A program made the position numbers and the translations under genes. This document shows positions 29,059 to 40,254 of a stretch of DNA of 64,000 nucleotides, in pieces. The number at the start of each line of letters is the position of its first letter. The stretch's first letter is position 1. The notes beneath the pieces are model-generated. The model was given only the letters and a program-made list of their open reading frames with translations. It was not told the DNA's origin and did not search any database. Origin of the DNA: Chryseobacterium tructae (GTDB taxonomy: Bacteria > Bacteroidota > Bacteroidia > Flavobacteriales > Weeksellaceae); the NCBI RefSeq assembly GCF_030409875.1, contig NZ_JAUFQR010000001.1, forward strand, positions 124,001-188,000. The letters are read 5' to 3'.

Positions 29059-29261
29059 AACTTATAATCAACCACACCCGAAAAACATTTGATGTACTTC
29101 CTGAAAACCTGGAAGCATTATTGGCTATGGAATTACCAGAAAAAAAGAAAGGAATTGCCGTAGCCCTCAACAATCGAATTATTCCGCTGTCTGTCTGGGC
29201 GGAAACTCCTCTTAACGATCAGGATTCAATTTTAATCATTACTGCCACTCAGGGCGGATAA
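29055..29261 (+). CDS. thiS: Sulfur carrier protein ThiS
   Basis: A 68-residue ubiquitin-like protein that carries sulfur as a C-terminal thiocarboxylate for thiazole synthesis. It ends in TATQGG, the di-glycine tail activated by ThiF. It begins MELIINHTRKTFDV and its length is normal. It is the first gene of the TPP-regulated operon. Its start codon lies within the hairpin at 29024-29058, so translation is probably what the riboswitch controls. ThiC follows after 24 bp. Confidence 0.94.
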   Translation: MELIINHTRKTFDVLPENLEALLAMELPEKKKGIAVALNNRIIPLSVWAETPLNDQDSILIITATQGG

Positions 29262-31655
<2,394 letters not shown>

Positions 31656-31680
<25 letters not shown>

Positions 31681-31721
31681 TCACTACTCCTGGAAAACTG
31701 GCAAAAGATAAAAAATTTTAA
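31656..31721 (+). pseudogene. Possible truncated gene start between the two ThiE-type genes (thiD remnant?)
   Basis: A 21-codon frame (MQEEYPYIITTPGKLAKDKK plus F) starts inside the end of the TenI/ThiE gene and stops at 31719-31721. The opening is faintly like a ThiD start (xPYxxTxxG). Further on, 31737-31800 reads KWKLYNEQFLKGNPLYWEHI in one open frame, which has protein-like composition. Many operons of this type carry thiD; none is found here. The stretch may be the scar of a deleted gene. This is weak evidence. Confidence 0.25.
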
Positions 31722-31803
31722 AAAAGCGTCTAAAAATGGAAGCTATATAACGAACAATTTTTAAAAGGTAATCCCCTTTATTGGGAACATATTCATAGTC
31801 CAT

Positions 31804-32427
31804 ATGGAAAAATTACAATACATCTCACAAGGCATGACAAGACAAGAGCAGGAGCATAACGTCCGAAAAGCTCTTGATAATGGGATACAATGGGTACAGA
31901 TTCGTTGGAAAAATGCCCCTGAAAACGAATTGACCAGCCTTTGTGAAACTGTAAAGCAGCTTTGTTCAGAGTATCAATCAATCTGTATCATCAATGATCA
32001 TGTTCAGCTGGTGAAAACAATAGATGCTGATGGAGTTCACTTAGGACTAAGCGACGGCTCTACTGAAGAAGCAAGACTTATTTTAGATAAAAATAAAATT
32101 ATTGGTGGAACCGCCAATACCATTTCAGATGTTCTCCAGAGGATGAAGGAGTCATGTGATTATATTGGATTAGGACCATTAAGATTTACTGCTACAAAAG
32201 AGAAACTTAGTCCCATTCTTGGATTTGAAGGATATCAGAAAATTATTGATCAGCTTCGTGCAAAAGCAATCGTGGTGCCCAAAATATTTGCCATTGGTGG
32301 AGTTGGATCTGAAGATATTCAGCCTTTGCAACAGATCGGAATTTATGGAGTAGCAGTTTCTGGGCAGATTACCAACCAGCCGTCCATTATTAAGGAGTTA
32401 AAAGCCTTGACAAGGCTGAGACAATGA
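31804..32427 (+). CDS. thiE: Thiamine phosphate synthase ThiE
   Basis: A 207-residue TIM-barrel enzyme that joins HMP-pyrophosphate and thiazole phosphate. Family motifs are WVQIRWKN (about 31-38), CIINDHVQLVKTIDADGVHLG (about 61-81), the IIGGTANT loop (about 99-106), DYIGLGPLRFTATKEKLSP (about 119-137) and the C-terminal IFAIGGVGSEDI and GVAVSGQI phosphate-binding loops. Compared with the first ThiE-type gene it keeps the full set of substrate loops, so this is the likely synthase. It is 123 bp from the previous gene and 24 bp from thiG. Confidence 0.93.
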   Translation: MEKLQYISQGMTRQEQEHNVRKALDNGIQWVQIRWKNAPENELTSLCETVKQLCSEYQSICIINDHVQLVKTIDADGVHLGLSDGSTEEARLILDKNKIIGGTANTISDVLQRMKESCDYIGLGPLRFTATKEKLSPILGFEGYQKIIDQLRAKAIVVPKIFAIGGVGSEDIQPLQQIGIYGVAVSGQITNQPSIIKELKALTRLRQ

Positions 32428-32451
32428 CCTCAAAAAAATAAATAATTACAC

Positions 32452-33228
32452 ATGCATAATCAGAAATTAATAATAGCAGACAGAACCTTTGAATCGAGAT
32501 TGTTTTTAGGTACAGGAAAATTCGGAAGTCTTGAAGATATGGCAGCTTCTGTGGTGGCCTCAGAATCCAATATGGTAACAATGGCTTTGAAAAGAATTGA
32601 TGCACAGTCGTCTGAGGATGGCTTACTAGACTCATTAAAAAATACAAATGTTCATCTTTTGCCCAATACCTCAGGCGCAAGAACAGCAAAAGAAGCGGTT
32701 TTAGCAGCACAGTTGGCCAGAGAAGCATTAGAGACCAATTGGGTAAAGCTTGAAATTCATCCGGATCCTAAATATCTATTACCAGATCCTATTGAAACAT
32801 TATATGCTACGGAAGAATTAGCCAAACTAGGTTTCGTAGTGATGCCTTACATTCATGCTGATCCGGTTTTATGCAAACGTCTTGAAGATGCAGGAACGGC
32901 CGTAGTAATGCCTTTAGGAGCCCCTATAGGAACCAATAAAGGTTTGAGAACACTCGATTTCTTAGAAATTATCATCAGTCAAAGTAATGTTCCTGTTGTC
33001 GTAGATGCAGGAATAGGAGCGCCATCTGATGCAGCAAAAGCAATGGAAATGGGAGCAGATGCCGTTCTTGTTAATACAGCCATTGCGGTGGCAAGAAATC
33101 CTGTTACCATGGCAGTCGCTTTTAAAGAGGGTGTTATTGCCGGAAGAAGAGCTTTTGAATCAGGATTGGGAGCTATAGCTCATCATGCTGAAGCCTCAAG
33201 TCCATTAACTTCATTTTTGTTTGAATAA
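32452..33228 (+). CDS. thiG: Thiazole synthase ThiG
   Basis: A 258-residue TIM-barrel enzyme that builds the thiazole ring from deoxyxylulose phosphate, dehydroglycine and ThiS-thiocarboxylate. The start [20 protein letters not shown] is diagnostic. The Schiff-base lysine is in [17 protein letters not shown] (about 98-114). Phosphate-binding loops [21 protein letters not shown] and [15 protein letters not shown] are intact. The length is normal. It sits between thiE and thiH, 8 bp from thiH, and works with ThiH as a complex in anaerobic-type thiazole synthesis. Confidence 0.96.
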   Translation: MHNQKLIIADRTFESRLFLGTGKFGSLEDMAASVVASESNMVTMALKRIDAQSSEDGLLDSLKNTNVHLLPNTSGARTAKEAVLAAQLAREALETNWVKLEIHPDPKYLLPDPIETLYATEELAKLGFVVMPYIHADPVLCKRLEDAGTAVVMPLGAPIGTNKGLRTLDFLEIIISQSNVPVVVDAGIGAPSDAAKAMEMGADAVLVNTAIAVARNPVTMAVAFKEGVIAGRRAFESGLGAIAHHAEASSPLTSFLFE

Positions 33229-33236
33229 AAGTCAGA

Positions 33237-34358
33237 ATGATGAATAGTTTTAAGGATGTTTTTGAACAATATCAATGGGATGAAATAAAAGCCAGATTGG
33301 AGAAGGTAACGATATCTGAAGTTAAGACCAGCCTCCTGAAAAGGAACAGATCGATGGATGACTTTCTGAATCTGCTTTCACCGGCAGCCTCCCATGAGTT
33401 AGAATTAATGGCTAATATGACAAGAGCTCTTACTCAGAAACGTTTCGGAAAAACCATTCAGTTGTACGCCCCTTTATATTTGAGCAATGAATGTCAGAAC
33501 ATTTGTACTTATTGTGGTTTCAGTCTTGATAATAATCTTAGAAGAAAAACACTTTCAGATTCAGAACTGATGATAGAAACAGCTGTCCTTAAATCGATGG
33601 GTGTAAACCATGTCCTTTTGGTAAGCGGAGAAGCCAATAAAATAGTGGGAGTTCCTTATTTTCAAAAAGCCGTTCGTTTATTGAGACCTCACTTTTCTAA
33701 TATTTCTATTGAGGTACAACCTTTAGAAGAAAATGAATATAAGCTTCTTCATGAAGAGGGTGTACATTCTGTATTGGTATACCAGGAGACCTATCATCAG
33801 GAAGTGTATAAAGAATATCATCCGAAAGGTAAAAAATCCAATTTTCATTTTCGATTAGATACTCCTGATCGAATTGGACGGGCTGGAATTCATAAAATGG
33901 GGCTTGGTGTACTGCTTGGGCTGGAAGACTGGCGTGTAGACAGTTTTTTTAATGCACTTCATATTGATTATCTACAGAAACAGTACTGGAAAAGTAAATT
34001 CTCAGTATCATTTCCCAGACTTAGACCTGCAGAAGGGATTATTGAGCCCAATTTTATCATGGAAGATAGAGACTTGCTACAACTAATCTGTGCCTACAGA
34101 ATCTGGAATGAAGATCTTGAAATCTCGATCTCTACAAGAGAAAATGAAACTTTCCGCAATCATATTGTGGCATTAGGCGCGACAACGATGAGTGCTGGTT
34201 CAAAAACAAATCCGGGCGGATATGCTGTGGATAAAGAATCGTTGGAACAATTTGAAACCAGTGACGAAAGAAGCATGGAAGAAATTAAAAATATGATTAA
34301 AAAATCAGGATATGATCCGGTAATGAAAGATTGGGATTCTGTGTATAGTGGCGTTTAA
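33237..34358 (+). CDS. thiH: 2-iminoacetate synthase ThiH
   Basis: A 373-residue radical SAM enzyme that splits tyrosine to give dehydroglycine for the thiazole ring. The 4Fe-4S motif CxxxCxxC is in LSNECQNICTYCGFSL (about residues 82-97). The radical SAM barrel and the C-terminal BATS-like region (SFPRLRPAEG, SISTRENETFRNHIVALGAT) are present. Use of ThiH rather than ThiO means tyrosine is the source, as in enterobacteria. It lies 2 bp before thiF. The start at 33237 gives MMNSFKDVF; ATG at 33240 is also possible. Confidence 0.96.
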   Translation: MMNSFKDVFEQYQWDEIKARLEKVTISEVKTSLLKRNRSMDDFLNLLSPAASHELELMANMTRALTQKRFGKTIQLYAPLYLSNECQNICTYCGFSLDNNLRRKTLSDSELMIETAVLKSMGVNHVLLVSGEANKIVGVPYFQKAVRLLRPHFSNISIEVQPLEENEYKLLHEEGVHSVLVYQETYHQEVYKEYHPKGKKSNFHFRLDTPDRIGRAGIHKMGLGVLLGLEDWRVDSFFNALHIDYLQKQYWKSKFSVSFPRLRPAEGIIEPNFIMEDRDLLQLICAYRIWNEDLEISISTRENETFRNHIVALGATTMSAGSKTNPGGYAVDKESLEQFETSDERSMEEIKNMIKKSGYDPVMKDWDSVYSGV

Positions 34359-34360
34359 AT

Positions 34361-35071
34361 ATGGAACGAGAAGATATTTTTAAACGATATAGCCGCCAGA
34401 TCTTTATTGATGAAATAGGAATAGAAGGGCAAAAAAAAATAATGGCTTCAAAAGTTCTTGTTATCGGAGCTGGAGGCTTGGGAAGTCCCATAATTCAGTA
34501 TCTGGCTGCTGCAGGAGTCGGAACGATAGGCATTGCTGATTTCGACCATGTAGAACTTCACAATCTGAACCGACAGATCATTCATAACGAAAATGAGGTA
34601 GGAACTCTGAAAGTAAAGAGTGCAGAAAAATTTGTAAACAACCTTAACCATCAGGTAGAAGTAATAAGTATTGAGCAAAAGATTGATGCAGCCAATGTTT
34701 CAGAAATACTTTCTCAATACGATATCATTGTAGATGGTTCAGACAATTTCTCAACAAGGTATCTGGTGAATGATACCTGTGTGACATTGGGAAAAACATT
34801 GGTGTACGGTAGTATTTTAGGATTCTCAGGACAAGTAGCCATATTCAACCATCAAGGAAGCAAAAGCCTACGGGATATATTTCCTGAACCTCCTTTTGAT
34901 GAAGAGATTCCGGACTGTGACAGCTTGGGTGTTCTGGGTGCTTTGCCAGGAATTGTGGGAAGTATGATGGCGCTTCAAACATTGAAAATCATCACGAATC
35001 TTCCTATAAATCTCAATCAGCTAACATTAATTGATACACTGAGCTGGAGATTTCAAACTTTAGATTTTTAA
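34361..35071 (+). CDS. thiF: ThiF/MoeB-family adenylyltransferase (ThiS activating)
   Basis: A 236-residue E1-like enzyme that adenylates the C-terminus of ThiS. The ATP-binding loop VLVIGAGGLGSPIIQYLAAA lies at about 33-52 and DFDHVELHNLNRQI at about 60-73. DGSDNFSTRYLVND is at about 126-139. Only two cysteines are visible (DTCVTLG and IPDCDSLGVLG). The first zinc-binding CxxC of MoeB/ThiF, normally before FPEPP, reads SLRDIFPEPP here, so the structural zinc site looks lost. It is the last gene of the operon. Context favours ThiF over MoeB. Confidence 0.92.
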   Translation: MEREDIFKRYSRQIFIDEIGIEGQKKIMASKVLVIGAGGLGSPIIQYLAAAGVGTIGIADFDHVELHNLNRQIIHNENEVGTLKVKSAEKFVNNLNHQVEVISIEQKIDAANVSEILSQYDIIVDGSDNFSTRYLVNDTCVTLGKTLVYGSILGFSGQVAIFNHQGSKSLRDIFPEPPFDEEIPDCDSLGVLGALPGIVGSMMALQTLKIITNLPINLNQLTLIDTLSWRFQTLDF

Positions 35072-35081
35072 ATGGGTTAGA

Positions 35082-35162
35082 TTTTTCTCGCAGATCACAC
35101 AGATTTCGCAGATCTTAATGTGAATGTGCTGTAACTCTATGAAGAAAAAATCTGCGTGAGAT
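35082..35162. repeat. CGCAGAT intergenic inverted-repeat element, copy A
   Basis: TCTCGCAGATCACACAGATT and a further CGCAGAT unit (35086-35113) face ATCTGCGTGAGAT (35150-35162) on the other side of a short loop. This makes an imperfect hairpin with TCTC-CGCAGAT ends. It lies between thiF and the convergent barrel gene. Related copies are at 44027-44102 and 59468-59541. Confidence 0.6.
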
Positions 35163-35196
35163 ATAATTTTCATTATTTATAAATCAATAAAAATAA

Positions 35197-35231
35197 AAAT
35201 GAGGCAGTAATTGTATCACTGCCTCATTTTT
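35197..35231. terminator. Bidirectional terminator between thiF and the barrel receptor
   Basis: AAAATGAGGCAGT / ACTGCCTCATTTT is a strong hairpin flanked by A and T runs, so it can end both convergent transcripts. Confidence 0.85.
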
Positions 35232-35250
35232 GGTTATTAATCATTTAAAT

Positions 35251-37467
35251 CTATTGCTGTCCTTGCTGCATCACTCCGCCGTTATCCTCTTTTTTAGTTT
35301 GGTTCAGGATATTCGGATCCTCTTTAGCCAACTTATTTCTGGTAGGAATTTTATAATTGATAGAAATTCCGAAGTTTCTTGAATCGTATTTCGTTCTAAG
35401 CATTACACTTTCCCCTGATGGCGGATTGGAACGTACCTGCATTACCTGGCCATTAAAAATATCATTCGCAAAAACCGATACCGTAAGACGATTGTTCATA
35501 AACTTTTTAGTCAGGGTAATATCTAAGTTATTGTTAAATGGTTTCTCTGCAGTGAAGTAGAAATAACCAGCTTTTGGCGTCAGATAACTGTAATTCGCTG
35601 TTAGCTTAATATCTTTCGGAAGAATCAACTGGGTCATCAAATTGAGAATCCAGAACCCTTTATTGTTGAGATTGTCAATATCATGTTTCTGATATCCTGC
35701 ATAAATGTACATGAAATTCATTTTGTCAGGATTGAAGTTTGATTTCATAATCTCACCCAGTGACTTCGTAAAAATCTGGAACGGAACAGGAAGCCCAATA
35801 TTGAAATTATGAATTTTCATATTGGAGATATTAATCTGTTCATTGTAAAGATTTTTACCATCTTTTTTTATGATCTGTGCCACCTGATTGCTTGCTGAGC
35901 TTACACTATATCCAATGAATGCATAATCAAAAGCTGAAATTTTCAACTCATAGTTATCAAAAATGGTAGGCTGAAGATTAGGGTTACCATTGATCTGAGT
36001 ATTCGGCCCGGAGAATGTGGTGTTATTCGGGTTAAGGGCTGAAATACTTGGCAGATTAATTTTTCTGTTATAATTGGCGGCAATATACACCTGGTTCATC
36101 AGATTGTACTGTACGCTCGCATTAGGAAACAATTTGAATTTCTTAAATGGTGTCAGATCTTTCTGAACAATAGTTTCCAAGCTATCTTTTCTTGTGACCC
36201 CGTAAATGTCATAATTTTCAGCTCTGGCTCCTAACGTGAAATCAAATTTTTTCAATTTAGCCTGAAATTCAAGATAAGTGGAAGCTGTTTGTCTATGATA
36301 TTCCAGGTTTTTCAATCCTCTACTTTCGGTATTATAATCCTGTCTTTCATACAAACCTCCGGCGCTTACTTTTCCTCCGTCCAGCAATTTGATAGGTTGA
36401 GCATAATCTACTTTGAAATTAGCCACCCTCATATCCGATTTATTGTTAAGAACATCATTCATACCGGAATTAAAAAACTCTTGACCATTTTTTGTAAAGT
36501 TTCCTTGTTGATAAAAATTATCCTGAAAAAACTTGCTGTCTGCTTTGGTAAAACCAAACTGGAAATCCAATTTTTGTGATTTCTCAGCAAAACGCTTTTG
36601 ATAAGTTACTACTGCCTCCTGTCTCAATGTATTGGTACGCGCAGCATCGGAAGCTTCAAATTTTGCTTCCCTGAAAGTGTTGGTAGGTTTATCAAAAATA
36701 TCTGCAAGCCCATTACTTAAAGTATAGTTATCATTATTGTTGTGATAAATATCGTAGTTCAATAATAATTTATCTTGTCCCAGATCAAACGTTAATCCTG
36801 ACTTGGCAAAATACCCACGAGCATATCGGTCTGTTTTACCGTCTAATAAAACATCCTGTTGGCTGTTCATCATGCTTTCACGATAGTTTTGTCCCACATT
36901 AAGCTGCCATCCGAAATATTTATTTCTGGCATTTAAATTCACAGAGTTGGTGGTTCGGCTTCTGTATTTATCGTAATTGGTGAAGGTATAATTTCCGGAA
37001 TAGGTTGCACTTAAATATTTATTAGCGTTTTTATTCGTAATGATATTCATAATGGCTCCTCCTGATGTTGCAGGAAATTCTGCTCCGGGCTGGGTAACGA
37101 CCTCAATTCTCTCTACAGAATTGGCGGGCATGCTTTCAAGAAAAGAATTCAGTTCATTGGAGGTAATATTTAAAGGTCTTCCGTTAAGGTAAACGTCCAG
37201 CATTTTTCCCTGATACATCATCCCTGCAATGTCTGTGGCAACAAGTCCCGGAAGCTTTTTAATACCTTCCAGAACATTCCCGTTATTAAGCTGAGGTTGT
37301 TCAGAAAAATCAAAAATGGTACGGTCAGCTTTTTGTTCAACGGCTTTTTTAGTTTTAGTGATGACAATGCCGTCAATTTGTTTCTCGTTGGTACCGTTAT
37401 TGTTTTTTTCCTGAGAAAAAGCGAATATCGAGCTTGCCAGCGATATAACGAATAGAGTTTTTTTCAT
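35251..37467 (-). CDS. Outer-membrane beta-barrel receptor (TonB-dependent-like, OMP_b-brl_3)
   Basis: A 738-residue outer-membrane protein with a signal peptide (KKTLFVISLASSIFAFSQ). A TonB-type plug follows at about 30-145 (IDGIVITKTKKAVEQKADRT, VLEGIKKLPGLVA, SVERIEVVTQPGAEFPATSG). A long beta-barrel of the Bacteroidetes family-3 type completes it. There is no N-terminal carboxypeptidase-like extension. The barrel ends with paired aromatic strands, then a polar tail (KEDNGGVMQQGQQ). The ligand is unknown. A similar receptor lies upstream with a repeat element between them, and a LytS/LytTR pair follows beyond. It may take up a metal complex, peptide or sugar. Confidence 0.85.
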   Translation of the reverse strand: MKKTLFVISLASSIFAFSQEKNNNGTNEKQIDGIVITKTKKAVEQKADRTIFDFSEQPQLNNGNVLEGIKKLPGLVATDIAGMMYQGKMLDVYLNGRPLNITSNELNSFLESMPANSVERIEVVTQPGAEFPATSGGAIMNIITNKNANKYLSATYSGNYTFTNYDKYRSRTTNSVNLNARNKYFGWQLNVGQNYRESMMNSQQDVLLDGKTDRYARGYFAKSGLTFDLGQDKLLLNYDIYHNNNDNYTLSNGLADIFDKPTNTFREAKFEASDAARTNTLRQEAVVTYQKRFAEKSQKLDFQFGFTKADSKFFQDNFYQQGNFTKNGQEFFNSGMNDVLNNKSDMRVANFKVDYAQPIKLLDGGKVSAGGLYERQDYNTESRGLKNLEYHRQTASTYLEFQAKLKKFDFTLGARAENYDIYGVTRKDSLETIVQKDLTPFKKFKLFPNASVQYNLMNQVYIAANYNRKINLPSISALNPNNTTFSGPNTQINGNPNLQPTIFDNYELKISAFDYAFIGYSVSSASNQVAQIIKKDGKNLYNEQINISNMKIHNFNIGLPVPFQIFTKSLGEIMKSNFNPDKMNFMYIYAGYQKHDIDNLNNKGFWILNLMTQLILPKDIKLTANYSYLTPKAGYFYFTAEKPFNNNLDITLTKKFMNNRLTVSVFANDIFNGQVMQVRSNPPSGESVMLRTKYDSRNFGISINYKIPTRNKLAKEDPNILNQTKKEDNGGVMQQGQQ

Positions 37468-37651
37468 AATGTTTTTACTACTATTCGGTTAGACGTTAAA
37501 AAAGGAACTTTGTTACAGGTACTTACATAATTTTATTTTTTTCATAATTAGAATGTTTCATGGTTCCTTATATGAAAGGGTGTTTCTAAATGTTTTAAAA
37601 TAAGCAGGTAATCATTTGAATATAAGTGTAATGGTGACTCATGGAAGTTTA

Positions 37652-37785
37652 GGAGCTGAAACTGGGAGCCGGAAGTGATAAGACCTTAAAATATTTGTGT
37701 TTTTATCCTTTTTCAAGGACGTTTTATGGCCATAGTTTATCATTGTTTGACTAAAATTAACTTCCAGCTTCTTTCTTCCAGCTCC
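37652..37785. repeat. 134-bp element with imperfect 25-bp terminal inverted repeats
   Basis: The left end (37652-37676) starts GGAGCTG and ends GCCGGAAGT. The right end (37760-37785), read on the other strand, starts GGAGCTG and ends GCTGGAAGT; about 19 of 26 positions match. The unit has no coding potential. It fills the middle of the 395-bp gap between the two barrel receptors. It may be a miniature inverted-repeat element or a folded RNA. The rest of the gap is AT-rich with nothing recognised. Confidence 0.5.
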
Positions 37786-37862
37786 ATCCTTTTATCTTCT
37801 CTAGTTAATTAAAATTTTCACGGTTATTAGTTTTTGTATAGAGAAGGTTAAAAGTTTTTAAA

Positions 37863-39989
37863 TTATTGAGCTCTTTGTTTCTCTTCAAAATTAACAGCTC
37901 TATTATTTGACTTTACTTTTTGATTTCCAAAATTATAAGTGAAACTTATATTCAGTCTTCTGGCGTCCCAATAATTATTAAATGACTGGGTATTATCAGC
38001 ATAATAAGCATCCCCTATAAATCTGCCCTGTTTAAAGATGTCAGTTATTGAAAGATTAACCTGTAAAGCTTTTTCCATAAAGCTCATTTTCACTCCGGCA
38101 TCTAGGCTGCCCATATTTTTTTGATAGGTATTTCCATCTCTGGACGGCAATGTTTCCCAATAATTAACAAACAGGAAAAATGTTTTAGCCTTATTGAGCT
38201 GAAAAGTATTCTTTAAAGAATAATAAAAGGACTGTCCGCTCTTTGGAATAAGATTGAATTTTGTAATCTGTGTTTCATTATAGCTGAAAGAAGTAGAGAT
38301 ATTGGTTTCCCAGAATTGAAAAAAGGTATCTGTGTAATTGAAATTTATACCATAAGTATCCTGATTGTAGTAATTATAATAGCTGCTGGTAACAGATTCT
38401 TCATTAAGAAATAAGATCTGACCAAAATTATTGGTTGTTCTCTGATAATAAAGATTGGTAGAAAGCTTATTTTTAAAAATATAATTAAATTCAATGTTAT
38501 CGTTGAAAGAAGGCTGTAGCTCAGGGTTTCCCGTAGAATAACTGCGCGGATTGGAATACCATCTGAAAGGATTCAAAGCGTGAAAATTCGGACGGTTAAT
38601 TCTTCTGGAATAATTAATACTGAACTGGTTGCTGCTATTGGCTTTATAAGATACATAAGCAGTAGGAAAGAACTTTCCATAATTGTTTTCAGCTTGTAAT
38701 TGTGTAGTAGGAGAGAAGCTGCTGGTCTGAACATATTCATAACGGAGACCAGCCTTGGCCGACCACTTTTCACCAAAATCTTTACTGGCACTTATGTAGG
38801 CCGCGTAATTTTTTTCATTGTATTCAAACTGGTTGGTTTTAGTCAAATCAATTTCATAGTTATTATTTTTCAGATCAAAATATTCAATAGTTGAATTGTT
38901 GGAGAACTGACTGTGTTTGGCTCCGGTTTCTACCTGTAGTTTTTTGAAATTTAAAGTAAGATCTGCCTGTGCGGATGAAATTTTATAATCTACTGCAGAT
39001 AAATTTCGAACCGTTTCTTTTGAATAATCAGATAGATCTGTTGTGATAAAGTTGACCTGAGTATCCGGTACATTTCCATAATAATTATATCCAAGGCTTA
39101 GTTTGTGGTCTCCAAATTTATGATCGAAATAAGTGTTTACCATTTGTGTGGTAAAAGCCGAACGATGCTTAGAATCTGTTTCTGTTAATAATGTAGGGGT
39201 ATTTCCGGTGAAATAATTTTGTGTCGAATAGATATCCATATCAAGATCTCCTTTGGTGATATCATAAATGAATCCTATAGACGATTTATCCGAAAGAGAA
39301 TAATCAACATTAGCATTCAATCCGAGACCTTTATACATATCCCTTCTTTCGTCTCTGCTGAATGATGATTCTTTCCCTATGATCTGATAATTTTCTACAG
39401 AACGTTTTGCCGTATCAAATCCTTGAAGCTTTAGAGTGGCTTTTACCTTTTTATCCTGATAATTAATTCCTGTTGCGCCTCCAAAGCTACCATACGTTCT
39501 TTGAGTGTAATAGGTGTTTAAATAACCACTCCAGCCAAGATCTATATTCTTTTTTAATACAATGTTGATGATTCCACTATTTCCCTGAGCCTCATATTTT
39601 GCCGGCGGCGTGGTGATTACCTCAATTTTCAGGATGTTTTCTGAACGAAGATTTCTCAGGTAGTTAATCAATTCAGCTCCGGAAAGGTTAAGCATTCTAT
39701 CATTTACCATTACAGAAACTCCATTTTTCCCAGCAATAGAAAGAAGTCCTTTTTCTTCATCCATCTTAAGTAGTGGAGTGCTGGCTAATACTTCAGAACC
39801 GTTGCTTCCTTGTGAAAACATAGAGTTTTGAACATTATAAACAAGACGGTCTACCTTACGCTCTACCAAAGCTTTTTTACCATTTACAGTCACAGTTTCG
39901 ATTGATTTTACATAGTTGGTAGAATCTTTTGTTTGCCCAGCTGTAAAAGAGCTTATGAATGCGGTGATAAGGAGAATATGTTGCTTCAT
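37863..39989 (-). CDS. Outer-membrane beta-barrel receptor (TonB-dependent-like, OMP_b-brl_3)
   Basis: A 708-residue outer-membrane protein of the same family as its downstream neighbour. It has a signal peptide (KQHILLITAFISSFTAGQ) and a plug domain at about 25-150 (VTVNGKKALVERKVDRLVY, GKNGVSVMVNDRMLNLSGAE, ILKIEVITTPPAKYEAQGN). The barrel starts near 155 (SGYLNTYYTQRTYGSFGG) and ends in YNFGNQKVKSNN. It is divergent from the LytS-type kinase gene, with a palindrome between them. It could be the target of that two-component pair. Ligand unknown. Confidence 0.85.
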   Translation of the reverse strand: MKQHILLITAFISSFTAGQTKDSTNYVKSIETVTVNGKKALVERKVDRLVYNVQNSMFSQGSNGSEVLASTPLLKMDEEKGLLSIAGKNGVSVMVNDRMLNLSGAELINYLRNLRSENILKIEVITTPPAKYEAQGNSGIINIVLKKNIDLGWSGYLNTYYTQRTYGSFGGATGINYQDKKVKATLKLQGFDTAKRSVENYQIIGKESSFSRDERRDMYKGLGLNANVDYSLSDKSSIGFIYDITKGDLDMDIYSTQNYFTGNTPTLLTETDSKHRSAFTTQMVNTYFDHKFGDHKLSLGYNYYGNVPDTQVNFITTDLSDYSKETVRNLSAVDYKISSAQADLTLNFKKLQVETGAKHSQFSNNSTIEYFDLKNNNYEIDLTKTNQFEYNEKNYAAYISASKDFGEKWSAKAGLRYEYVQTSSFSPTTQLQAENNYGKFFPTAYVSYKANSSNQFSINYSRRINRPNFHALNPFRWYSNPRSYSTGNPELQPSFNDNIEFNYIFKNKLSTNLYYQRTTNNFGQILFLNEESVTSSYYNYYNQDTYGINFNYTDTFFQFWETNISTSFSYNETQITKFNLIPKSGQSFYYSLKNTFQLNKAKTFFLFVNYWETLPSRDGNTYQKNMGSLDAGVKMSFMEKALQVNLSITDIFKQGRFIGDAYYADNTQSFNNYWDARRLNISFTYNFGNQKVKSNNRAVNFEEKQRAQ

Positions 39990-40101
39990 GTGAGTATCAG
40001 GTTCTGTTTTGTTATTTTCTGAAGCAAAGGTATTGGCAATGCTCTCTCCTTGAAATAGCCTTTAGATGAAGGAGTAGGTTTAACCTGTGAAGTTATTTTC
40101 G

Positions 40102-40126
40102 TCGATAAAATAAGCCGGTTTATCGA
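40102..40126. promoter_or_regulatory. Palindrome between divergent barrel and kinase genes
   Basis: TCGATAAA (40102-40109) and TTTATCGA (40119-40126) are perfect 8-bp inverted arms, 9 bp apart. They lie in the 265-bp divergent region between a receptor and a two-component system. It is a candidate operator; the binding protein is unknown. Confidence 0.4.
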
Positions 40127-40254
40127 AAATTGGGTTTTTGATGAGGCGGATCAGCTATTTTTGTGTTCTGAAATCGCCATGATTTGTAAATATAAGTATT
40201 GATGAAGGTGACGCGATTGTATATGACCTTTAAAAGACAATGAATAGCTAACAT

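Noticed and set aside
37863..39989. The two barrel receptors as SusC/SusD nutrient pairs
   Set aside because: Neither is followed by a SusD-type lipoprotein and both lack the N-terminal carboxypeptidase-like extension, so they are not a PUL pair.
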